From Thalassospira mesophila (lineage in GTDB: Bacteria > Pseudomonadota > Alphaproteobacteria > Rhodospirillales > Thalassospiraceae): a DNA stretch of 64,000 nucleotides. A model generated the notes under the pieces. It was given only the letters and a program-made list of their open reading frames with translations, was not told where the DNA came from and searched no databases. The stretch is taken from the NCBI RefSeq assembly GCF_002115755.1, contig NZ_JFKA01000014.1, positions 1 to 64,000 of the forward strand, given 5' to 3'. The translations under genes and the position numbers were made by a program. Below are positions 20,080 through 27,894 of this stretch, piece by piece. Every line of letters starts with the position of its first letter. Within the stretch, counting starts at the first letter, position 1.

Positions 20080-20176
20080 GAGCCCAATAGGCTGCGTCGC
20101 AAAAAGGTCATATTTTCCGCCGGGTTGTTGCCAATGCCATCGCGGCATTCAAAACAGCAAAATCACCCTATTATTT

Positions 20177-20578
20177 CTAGATGACTGACTCGGGGCCGTC
20201 ATTCTGGCGGAAATAATCATAGGGCATCGGCCCAAAGCGGTTCGGCCCTAACAGGGTCGGTTTGCACCACCACACAATCAGGACAATAAGTCCAATCAAT
20301 GGCACCAGCGACAACAACACCCACCAGCCGGAACGATCAATGTCGTGGAGGCGGCGCACAGCCAGTGCTAACCCCGGCAAAAAGGTGATCAGATTAAAAA
20401 TGCCTTCAAGAAACCCGATATCGCGATGACCCCCAAAAAACTGCCCGTCAATAATCGACAGGACAATGGAACCGATCACGATAAATAACTGCCACCACCA
20501 GAACGCCGAACGCGAGGCCCGTTCGCGAAAATTGAAATAGTTATGAAACCCCGAACCAATCGCCTCGCCAAATTTCAT
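20177..20578 (-). CDS. DUF805 family membrane protein
   Basis: This small inner-membrane protein of 133 residues belongs to the DUF805 family. It begins MKFGEAIGSGFHNYFNFRERASRSAFWWWQ-like, the family's usual aromatic N-terminus, and has about three to four hydrophobic segments: LFIVIGSIVLSII, IFNLITFLPGLALAV and the last one around VLLSLVPLIGLIVLIVWW. RRLHDIDRSGWW is the family signature. Function is unknown. ATG 20578 is preferred over TTG 20596. Confidence 0.9.
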   Translation of the reverse strand: MKFGEAIGSGFHNYFNFRERASRSAFWWWQLFIVIGSIVLSIIDGQFFGGHRDIGFLEGIFNLITFLPGLALAVRRLHDIDRSGWWVLLSLVPLIGLIVLIVWWCKPTLLGPNRFGPMPYDYFRQNDGPESVI

Positions 20579-20690
20579 CTCGCCTGCCCTGTCCAATCAA
20601 AGCGCAACCATCATCCGCCCCTGTTTTAGGGCACCCACCACAGATTGAAAACTGCTTTCATCGCCTATATGCATGATTTAAATGATTTTC

Positions 20691-20743
20691 ACACGGAAAC
20701 CGGCACCATAAATACCGCGCCGGTTCCCGTGTTATTTTTTTTT
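20691..20743 (+). terminator. Strong forward-strand terminator next to the cytochrome gene
   Basis: ACACGGAAACCGGC (20691-20704) and GCCGGTTCCCGTGT (20719-20732) form a 14-bp stem with one mismatch, followed by TA and nine T residues. Both flanking genes are on the reverse strand, so this forward-oriented terminator has no annotated gene to serve. Confidence 0.75.
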
Positions 20744-20753
20744 ATGATCTGGT

Positions 20754-23700
20754 TTACTGACGGGCGATCTCCACTTTGCCGGTATCGACCAGCTTCAATG
20801 CCCAGTTTTCCGCCGCAGTATCCTCCAAATTCAGATACTGCGCCAAATAAGCCAGCCGGTCGGTATCATCGCCCTTGGCCGTACAAAACCGGTCTTGCAG
20901 GTAAAACGGCGGCGTTGCCTGATAATATAACCGCGCCTGCACCTTGGCTGGTGTCCCGTGAATATCGGTCAGCTTGACCTCATAACGCAGGCTGTCGCCC
21001 CCGCTTTGGGTTGGCCCCGCATAGTCCGGGTCAGTTCCCACGGCGGTAAAGCCTGCATCCTCGGCAAGTTCCGTCCCTGCCCCCAGCGCCTTTGAAATGG
21101 CTTCGCGCTGTTTAAGCGCCAGATACCCCGGTGGCGGCAAACGGTTATCCTTTACCTCGGCACAGATCGACAGGAAGCTGGTGGTCAGTTCCCCCTGCGG
21201 GCGCACATTATGGCCACAGGAAAACTGCGATCCGTCCAAAGGTGGCGTGCTGACCAGTTCCTGATAAATCTGGGTCTGGTCCTGTGCTGTAATCACCTCG
21301 AAATGGGGTTGATGCAGGCGTTTTTCCGGCTCAATCCGGTGCGTACATTTATCATCCCACCACATCTCGCCTTTCAGCGGTTCGTCATGCTGGTCCACCA
21401 GCACACCGGCCTTGTTCACCCGGCCCGATGCCCACAAAACCTTGTCTTTGGCATCTAACACCTCGAACTGAACAAAGGCCCGGCGGAAACCAACCCCGGA
21501 GGGGAACTTGTGCCCGGTATGGCTGGCAATTTTAACCGATGCGCTTAGTTTGCCCCTGGCAATCACCGGGTCATCGGCGAGGCTGATGGTAACGGTATCG
21601 TTTTCCGCCTGCTGCGTAATCGCACGGGCGGTAAATTCCAGCGGATCAATCGCCTTTTTCGAATTCATCATCGGGTCGGCAGTCGGAACCCCCATGATAT
21701 CGGGGAATTGCTGGAACATTTTCACCAAAAACAGGTTCAGCCCCACCAATGTATGGCGCGCAAAACCTTCACGCGGTTCCAGGTCAATATCCTTAGGGTC
21801 AAACGTGTTTGCCGCCGCAGGGAAATTTGAATATTCCTGAATGCTGGCAATTTTGCTTTTAAATTCGCCACCTGCATCGCGCGACGGCATATGACAATCC
21901 TGGCAGGTTTGCGGCATACCGCCAACCCCGCCGGGCAATGGCCCATCAATTGTGGTGCCGGTGCGATAGGAACTGAACGCCCATTCGGCATAGGTCGTTT
22001 GTTCATAAACATGGGCAATGGTTTCGCCCTTATGCAATACCGGCAAATGCACAGTATGGCAGGTGCCACACATTTCCGAGGTCGAAATCGCGTCGCCTTT
22101 TTCCGGTTTTATGCCCAATGTATAATCCATCGGATGGGTTTTGGGTTTGTCAAACGGCCCAAACAGTTTGCCCGCTGGCCCAACCAGAAAACTGCCGGTA
22201 AAGGTTTTGCCAAAACCGGTATTATCCGCGTTCAATTGTTGCTGGCGTTTCAACACACAGGCATTTTGCGGATCATCCGCATATTTTTCGGTGGCTTCCT
22301 TGCCCAGCACCATTTGGTGACACGCCATGCACGAAATGCCATCGCGCGCCAGCGCCCCATAGGATGCATGTGCCGCCGTCGGGTTCCCCGGCGGATAAGG
22401 CACTGCATTAACAATATCGCGGTCAAACACCCCGCAATCGCCGGTATTTTCTGCCGCGTGATCAATCTGAAACTGCCGTTGCCCCAAAATACCGTGACAA
22501 CCAAGGCAGGTGGTTTGCACCAGATCAGCCTGATCATGATGAAAAGTCTGGGTTTCACTGGCCATCTGGGCAAAGAAAACCGGATCGCGGCCCGCAAGCC
22601 CCATGGGCGAGGACCGCCATGTTGCATAGGGCGACAGGTTTAACAGCTTGTCACTTTGCGGGTCGGGCATTGTCATATCAAACTGCAACCCGGTACTGCC
22701 CGCATCATGGCACCCCGTGCATTGGTCGCTGGTTAAATACTGGCTTTTGGGCGATGGCCCGGCGGCGGGCATCCATACATTGTCATAGGTTTGCGATGGC
22801 ATGATAAAGCCATGCTCCGGCACCGCACCAAACCGGTCAGCCTTGGTCACAAATGCCAGCAAATCTTCCAGCGGCTTTATCCGTGGCTGGCCGTGCGGCA
22901 CCGGCTTTTTTTCCATATGCGCACGCAAGGCGTGAATATCATCGCCCAGATCATCGGGTTCGGTGGCTGCCATCTGGGTTGTGCCGCTTGCCATCGTCGT
23001 CGGTGCCTTGTCGCCCGCCGCTACCGGCGCACCGCCACCCAGATACTGATTGGCGAAAAAATCCTGCGACAAAAACACTTCGGGCTGGCCGGGGTGGCCT
23101 AGCAAATTTCGTTCCTCGGCAAAGGTCATATCATGGGCGGAGCCATGACAATTTACGCAATACTGACCAAAGCCCATATTGGGCGGGCCGTTGCTGGCAC
23201 TTGCGGGCCAGTCGGGTGCCCAGCCTTCGCCGGGCCAGCCATACCAGCCCCAGAACCAGCCATCTTTCGACCCTTGGGCATCACGCACCATGATCGCGGC
23301 ACCACTGGTCGGTAACAGATAATCCGCGTCATATTTGGCACAGGCCGATGCTGGTTCAGGATACATTTCCTTCACCATAATCGCGCCATCGGGAATGGCT
23401 TGTTGCGGGTCCGGGTGGGCCTTGCCGCTGGGCCGGTTTTTCTCAATCCAGCTCACCATATCAGGGGAATACCAGATCACAACCGGTGAATGGGTGCCGT
23501 GATAGGTACCGTCCCACGGCGCACCCTTTTCACCGGCAACGCGTGCGGCGGTATAAGGCCCGGTATCGCGCACATATTTGTCGCGCACCCAGCCCGATTT
23601 GGTGTCGCGGTGGCACCAGTTATCAAAAAACTGCGATAATGCCGCCTCATATTCGTTCAACGGCAACGCACCGGGATGGCGTACCGTATCACTTAATGAC

Positions 23701-23837
23701 TGGCACAATGCCAAATCGGTTGGCACCATCGGTGTGTCGCGCAATGCTGTTTCACAGGTTTGTGCAATGGCAAGTGTGGCAACACAGCTTGCCATCCCCG
23801 CAAGCACAATGGCTCGCAGTTGTCCCCAATATGTCAT
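20754..23837 (-). CDS. Exported six-heme cytochrome c of unknown function
   Basis: This 1027-residue protein has an N-terminal signal peptide (hydrophobic IVLAGMASCVATLAIA, probable cut before QTCET) and six CxxCH heme-binding motifs: CVNCH at 227, CTGCH at 373, CLGCH at 444, CMACH at 503, CGTCH at 590 and CQDCH at 645. The first lies in a region resembling cytochrome P460-type domains (DGWFWGWYG before the heme). The last 370 residues have no heme motif and look beta-rich. It should act in periplasmic electron transfer, but I cannot name the donor, acceptor or substrate. It stands alone, with no quinol oxidase, porin or cytochrome partner nearby. Confidence 0.85.
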   Translation of the reverse strand: MTYWGQLRAIVLAGMASCVATLAIAQTCETALRDTPMVPTDLALCQSLSDTVRHPGALPLNEYEAALSQFFDNWCHRDTKSGWVRDKYVRDTGPYTAARVAGEKGAPWDGTYHGTHSPVVIWYSPDMVSWIEKNRPSGKAHPDPQQAIPDGAIMVKEMYPEPASACAKYDADYLLPTSGAAIMVRDAQGSKDGWFWGWYGWPGEGWAPDWPASASNGPPNMGFGQYCVNCHGSAHDMTFAEERNLLGHPGQPEVFLSQDFFANQYLGGGAPVAAGDKAPTTMASGTTQMAATEPDDLGDDIHALRAHMEKKPVPHGQPRIKPLEDLLAFVTKADRFGAVPEHGFIMPSQTYDNVWMPAAGPSPKSQYLTSDQCTGCHDAGSTGLQFDMTMPDPQSDKLLNLSPYATWRSSPMGLAGRDPVFFAQMASETQTFHHDQADLVQTTCLGCHGILGQRQFQIDHAAENTGDCGVFDRDIVNAVPYPPGNPTAAHASYGALARDGISCMACHQMVLGKEATEKYADDPQNACVLKRQQQLNADNTGFGKTFTGSFLVGPAGKLFGPFDKPKTHPMDYTLGIKPEKGDAISTSEMCGTCHTVHLPVLHKGETIAHVYEQTTYAEWAFSSYRTGTTIDGPLPGGVGGMPQTCQDCHMPSRDAGGEFKSKIASIQEYSNFPAAANTFDPKDIDLEPREGFARHTLVGLNLFLVKMFQQFPDIMGVPTADPMMNSKKAIDPLEFTARAITQQAENDTVTISLADDPVIARGKLSASVKIASHTGHKFPSGVGFRRAFVQFEVLDAKDKVLWASGRVNKAGVLVDQHDEPLKGEMWWDDKCTHRIEPEKRLHQPHFEVITAQDQTQIYQELVSTPPLDGSQFSCGHNVRPQGELTTSFLSICAEVKDNRLPPPGYLALKQREAISKALGAGTELAEDAGFTAVGTDPDYAGPTQSGGDSLRYEVKLTDIHGTPAKVQARLYYQATPPFYLQDRFCTAKGDDTDRLAYLAQYLNLEDTAAENWALKLVDTGKVEIARQ

Positions 23838-24075
23838 GGCCCCTCTCTCTATGTCCCCGGCGGCACCCCTGCCAGCCAGATCTATTTAAAAGTGTACGGG
23901 CCTGCGAAAACACCATCAACCTGTAATTGATAAATTTGAAATAAATTTACTTAAATAAGAAACCGGGTTCACAAATGCGCCCTATAAAACGTCGGTGACC
24001 TTGTGCCGGGAAAGGGCAATGCCCCCTGGCTCCGCGCCGAACTGTTTTCTGGCACGCAGGCCCCGAAAAACTGCC

Positions 24076-24666
24076 CTAATTATGGTTCAAAGCCACCGAA
24101 ATATGATCGGCGAGTTGATCTATGGCCTGTGTCATTGCGCCAACGACATCTGCTGTATCGGTGCCGTTGGCATTGACCGTGAAACGGGCATAATCCGTTG
24201 TTGCGGCATGGCGGTTTCCATCACGCGTGATCGACCATCGCGCGCCTAAAATGCACAAGCCATCTTCGCGTATTTCAAAGGTATCGACATCCACCCTTAC
24301 CTGTTGTGCAGCAGGTAAAACCGGACGGGATGAGGTTACGCGAATATCGGGTTGTCTTTTGGCCAACGCCGCGATCAGGGCGCGTGAGACACCAACCGAT
24401 AACCGTTCGCCCCAGCGCGCGCTCGGGTCGGCAACAAGTTCATTGGGCCCTTTGCGAACAAAAATATCGCGGCTATCCTGAAAATCAGGCACCGATACCG
24501 GTTCCACCTCGATCATTGCCAGTCCGGTTTCATCGCGCGCCACCGGTGTAACCGCCGAGGGATACCCCAGCAGGTAAATACGGGGTGCGACGGTCGCACA
24601 CCCGCCCAGCGTCATAAAAGCCGCAAGGGCAACAATTGCAGACAGCCGCCACCGTTTCATCCGCAT
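24076..24666 (-). CDS. PqiC/ABC-type transport auxiliary lipoprotein
   Basis: This 196-residue lipoprotein has a signal sequence with lipobox LGGC and belongs to the PqiC/DUF330-type family associated with MCE transporters (YLLGYPS near the start, VEPVSVPDFQDSRDIFVR, WGERLSVGVSRAL). Such proteins sit in the outer membrane and receive lipid carried across the periplasm by MCE proteins. The ATG overlaps the stop of the MCE gene (ATGA) and is preceded by a purine-rich GGAGGAGG. It is the last gene of a four-gene operon. Confidence 0.88.
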   Translation of the reverse strand: MRMKRWRLSAIVALAAFMTLGGCATVAPRIYLLGYPSAVTPVARDETGLAMIEVEPVSVPDFQDSRDIFVRKGPNELVADPSARWGERLSVGVSRALIAALAKRQPDIRVTSSRPVLPAAQQVRVDVDTFEIREDGLCILGARWSITRDGNRHAATTDYARFTVNANGTDTADVVGAMTQAIDQLADHISVALNHN

Positions 24667-25640
24667 CAACCTCCTCCTCTCCCGGTCAGGATCGCACCGG
24701 GATTACGTTCTATTTCACTGGAAAATCCGCGCAACGAACTTGCCGACGCCGCCAGATCGCGCATAGCAGCTTCGAGATCAGCACGCATCTGCGAGCGCGG
24801 ATCGGCCAGACTATTGACTGAATTCATCAATGTTTCGGCTTTGCCGATCGCCCGGTTTGCCGATAGCAGCGTCTGGTCCAGTGCAGGACCACTTTTATCA
24901 AGTTGCTTCTGCCCGGTGGCAATCAGGCGGTCAATATTTGCCAATGTGCGGCTGACATCGCCCTGCAATACACTTACCGCGTCATTTGCGCTCATCACCG
25001 CCGCGCGCGCCGCGTCCGAAGTTGCCCGCAAACTGGTCGCGCTCGGCCCGATTTCCGCGTTCAAATTCCGCGACAATATCTCAAGCGATTCAAGGGTGCG
25101 CACAGCCCTTTCAGCCAGTTCTTGCAACGGAAGATCGGAGAACTGCTCTTTGATATGCTGAAATTCCGACGGCAAGGTGGGAATTTCCGGCACCCCCATA
25201 TCAGACCCGCTCAGATGGGCCTGCGTATTGGGCTTCATATCCAGTTCCACGGCAAACTGCCCGGTCACCAGACTTTGCGTCGCCAGTTGGGCACGCAACC
25301 CGGCATCAACCAGTTTTGCAATATCTACCGGCATATCGGCCCCCGGGCTACTGCTCATGGTGACGCCGTTTTCTTCAAGCTCGATAAAAACCGGCACCGT
25401 CGCAATCAGATCGTCGGAATTGATTTGCAGCGATATAGAGCGAACCGAGCCCACTCTCATGCCGCGAAAGGTAACCGGCGCGCCAATTTGCAAGCCCGCG
25501 ACCGAGCCTTGAAAAAACACAACCGCGCGGGTTTTGTGGGCAAACAGGGTCATGCCGCCAAACAAAAGAATGGCAACCACAATCAACACCATCGCACCGA
25601 GAACGAAACCGCCAACCAGTGCCGACCTGTTAACTGCCAT
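24666..25640 (-). CDS. MlaD-like MCE-domain lipid-binding protein
   Basis: This 324-residue protein has one N-terminal membrane helix (GGFVLGAMVLIVVAILLFGG) and an MCE domain at about 40-120, with VVFFQGSVAGLQIGAPVTFRGMRVG as the characteristic strand pair. A long helical segment at about 150-300 could form a coiled-coil needle. MCE rings bind lipid between the inner-membrane ABC transporter and outer-membrane acceptors. The start overlaps the ATPase gene by 11 bases and has GGGAGGA seven bases upstream. Confidence 0.9.
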   Translation of the reverse strand: MAVNRSALVGGFVLGAMVLIVVAILLFGGMTLFAHKTRAVVFFQGSVAGLQIGAPVTFRGMRVGSVRSISLQINSDDLIATVPVFIELEENGVTMSSSPGADMPVDIAKLVDAGLRAQLATQSLVTGQFAVELDMKPNTQAHLSGSDMGVPEIPTLPSEFQHIKEQFSDLPLQELAERAVRTLESLEILSRNLNAEIGPSATSLRATSDAARAAVMSANDAVSVLQGDVSRTLANIDRLIATGQKQLDKSGPALDQTLLSANRAIGKAETLMNSVNSLADPRSQMRADLEAAMRDLAASASSLRGFSSEIERNPGAILTGRGGG

Positions 25641-26430
25641 TTCGATGTCCTCCCGCGTTTTTCACTGTTTCCATCCGCTCGCGGTTCATAAAGGCACGAA
25701 CGGTCGGATGATCGCATGTCTCCAGCAATTCACGCGGCGACCCATGCGCAACCGGCTGGCGCGTTTCAGCATCAAGAAATATCCCGGCATCGGCAATCGA
25801 CAACAAACTGGGCAATTCGTGACTGACCAGAATAATCGTCGCCCCCAGCCCGTCGCGCAAATCAAGAATCAGATCATCCAGCCGTTTGGATGTAATCGGG
25901 TCCAGCCCGCCCGATGGTTCATCAAAAAACAAAATGTCGGGATCAAGCGCCAGCGCGCGCGCCAGCCCTGCCCGCTTGCGCATGCCGCCGCTGAGTTCGG
26001 CGGGCATTACATCGGCCGCCGGGCCAAGCCCGACCAGGGCCAGCTTCAACCGCACAAGCATATTGATCGATGCTTCATCAAGACGGGTGAACATGCGCAG
26101 CGGCAAGGCAACGTTTTCCGACACACTTAGCGAACTCCACAATCCGCCATTCTGGAACAGAACACCAAATCCCCGACCAATCTCGACCCGTCTCTCGGCC
26201 GAAGCCCCCCAATAACTCTCGCCCGCAAATTGCACAGTCCCCGTTACAGGGGGCAGCAACCCGATGAGCGATTTCAACAAGGTGCTTTTGCCACAGCCGC
26301 TTCCGCCCATCACCGCAAAAATAGATCCGCGCGCAACGTTGAACGATACATTTCGCTGGATCACGGTTGGCCCATAGGCCAGCGTCAGGTCCGATACTTC
26401 CAGCCTGACCGGTTGTGTTTGCGCTGTCAT
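25630..26430 (-). CDS. MlaF-like ABC transporter ATPase
   Basis: This 266-residue ATPase powers the MCE lipid transporter. Walker A is GGSGCGKST at about 38-46, the signature is LSGGMRKRAGLARAL, and Walker B is ILFFDEPSGGLDPIT, followed by a switch His in LVSHEL. The LSGGMRKR form of the signature is typical of the MlaF branch. It lies between the permease gene (four bases) and the overlapping MCE gene. Confidence 0.93.
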   Translation of the reverse strand: MTAQTQPVRLEVSDLTLAYGPTVIQRNVSFNVARGSIFAVMGGSGCGKSTLLKSLIGLLPPVTGTVQFAGESYWGASAERRVEIGRGFGVLFQNGGLWSSLSVSENVALPLRMFTRLDEASINMLVRLKLALVGLGPAADVMPAELSGGMRKRAGLARALALDPDILFFDEPSGGLDPITSKRLDDLILDLRDGLGATIILVSHELPSLLSIADAGIFLDAETRQPVAHGSPRELLETCDHPTVRAFMNRERMETVKNAGGHRNGS

Positions 26431-26433
26431 GGC

Positions 26434-27606
26434 CTAAAACCCCACCGCATTGGCACAAATCGCAAAAACTGCATCCACGGCAATCACCCCGACAATCCCG
26501 ACCACAACCGCACTGGTTGCAGCCCGCCCGACATCGGCAGCACTGCGCCCCGCCTGCAAGCCAATCCGGCACCCGACAATTGCCACCAATGCACCAAAAA
26601 CGATGCTTTTGCCAAAACCGAACAGAAACTGGGATCCCGAAATTGCCAGCCGGATTTGTTCAAAAAAAGCTGTCGGCGTCAGGTCAAGCATGCCGACTGC
26701 CACCGTCAACCCGCCCAAAATCCCAATCGCACAGCCATAAAGATACAATAGCGGCATCATCGCCGTTAGCGCCAGAACACGCGGCATAACGAGATAATCA
26801 CGCACCGGGATACCGATCACTTTTAACGCATCAATTTCTTCGTTACTTTGCATGGTTGCAATATGGGCGGCATAGGCCCCGCCGGTGCGCCCGGCCATGA
26901 CAATCCCCGTCATGACGGCCGCCATTTCACGCACCACGGCAATACCGACCAGATTGGCGACAAAAATTTCTGCGCCAAACCGGCTTAGCTGCACGGCCCC
27001 GACAAAAGCCAGAATGCCCCCGACCAGAAAATTAACGATGGTCACAATCGGCAGGGCCAAACTGCCCGCGTCAAGAACGCAATCGCGCAGGTCGACCGCG
27101 CGCATCTTTAGCTGCCCACGCAAACCGACCATACTTCCCAGCAAAACATCGCCAAAAAATTCGGTGGCACCAAATAGTGTGGTCCCCAGCCCAATCGCCC
27201 ATCGGCCAAGCTGGCGGCTTAGCGATGAATGATCCGATGAAACAGTAACACTGGTTTCTTCGGCAGTTGCCAATGCAAGCAACCGTCGGGCGGACGCGGG
27301 CAACGCCGCATCATCAAACACCACACCTCGAACAGCCGCCCCCGAACGCAGTTCCCACAAAAAGGCGATCAGCCCGCTATCCCAGCGGCCGGTCCCCGTA
27401 ATATCGAATGAAATTTTTTCAACCTTATCGGCATCATGATCAAAAATATGATCAACCGCCCCCACAGACATGCCGCCTGCGCGTGCAATCCAGTCGCCCG
27501 AAATAACGACAACAACCTGTCCGTTTTCACGGTGCAGCGTCCAGCCATGGGCACGGTCAATCCGCGCCTGAATGTTCCCGGATGCTTGCGCGTGACGGTG
27601 CTTCAT
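26434..27606 (-). CDS. MlaE-like ABC permease with N-terminal STAS-type domain
   Basis: This 390-residue protein fuses an N-terminal STAS-like domain (about 20-125, with VVVVISGDWIAR and WDSGLIAFLWEL) to an MlaE permease with about five to six membrane segments. Permease hallmarks are FVGAVQLSRFGAEIFVANLVGIAVVREM and TGIVMAGRTGGAYAAHIATM. In the classical Mla system the STAS protein (MlaB) is a separate regulatory subunit; here it is fused. It is the first gene of the operon. GTG 27609 is an alternative start one codon upstream. Confidence 0.92.
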   Translation of the reverse strand: MKHRHAQASGNIQARIDRAHGWTLHRENGQVVVVISGDWIARAGGMSVGAVDHIFDHDADKVEKISFDITGTGRWDSGLIAFLWELRSGAAVRGVVFDDAALPASARRLLALATAEETSVTVSSDHSSLSRQLGRWAIGLGTTLFGATEFFGDVLLGSMVGLRGQLKMRAVDLRDCVLDAGSLALPIVTIVNFLVGGILAFVGAVQLSRFGAEIFVANLVGIAVVREMAAVMTGIVMAGRTGGAYAAHIATMQSNEEIDALKVIGIPVRDYLVMPRVLALTAMMPLLYLYGCAIGILGGLTVAVGMLDLTPTAFFEQIRLAISGSQFLFGFGKSIVFGALVAIVGCRIGLQAGRSAADVGRAATSAVVVGIVGVIAVDAVFAICANAVGF

Positions 27607-27789
27607 CACATACCGCGATATAAATTAATCACCGGCATTCTTCGCGCATAACGCGATACCCCGCCAGAAAAACGGATATCTTCGGATAACAAATTGATCA
27701 TAGCCCTCATGTCGACCGCGCCAGTAAAATATCACTCCGAATAGAGCATTGCGCGTTTCAAGGGCCAAGTACAACAGCAAATTACATAA

Positions 27790-27817
27790 TAAATGCCCGA
27801 CATATGCCGGGCATTTA
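27790..27817. terminator. Perfect hairpin downstream of glmS (first of a pair)
   Basis: TAAATGCCCG (27790-27799) and CGGGCATTTA (27808-27817) form a perfect 10-bp stem. Short A/T-rich flanks make it a possible terminator on either strand. It stands immediately beside a second perfect hairpin. Confidence 0.6.
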
Positions 27818-27819
27818 TA

Positions 27820-27854
27820 CCAAGTCTCCGCAATATCCACGCTCGGAGACTTGG
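27820..27854. repeat. Perfect inverted repeat downstream of glmS (second of a pair)
   Basis: CCAAGTCTCCG (27820-27830) and CGGAGACTTGG (27844-27854) are perfect 11-bp complements around 13 bases. No T run follows. Together with the neighbouring hairpin it may be a transcript-end structure or a dispersed intergenic repeat. Confidence 0.55.
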
Positions 27855-27894
27855 CATCAGATCAGTAGTTTAAAGTAATTCTAAAACAGGTGCC

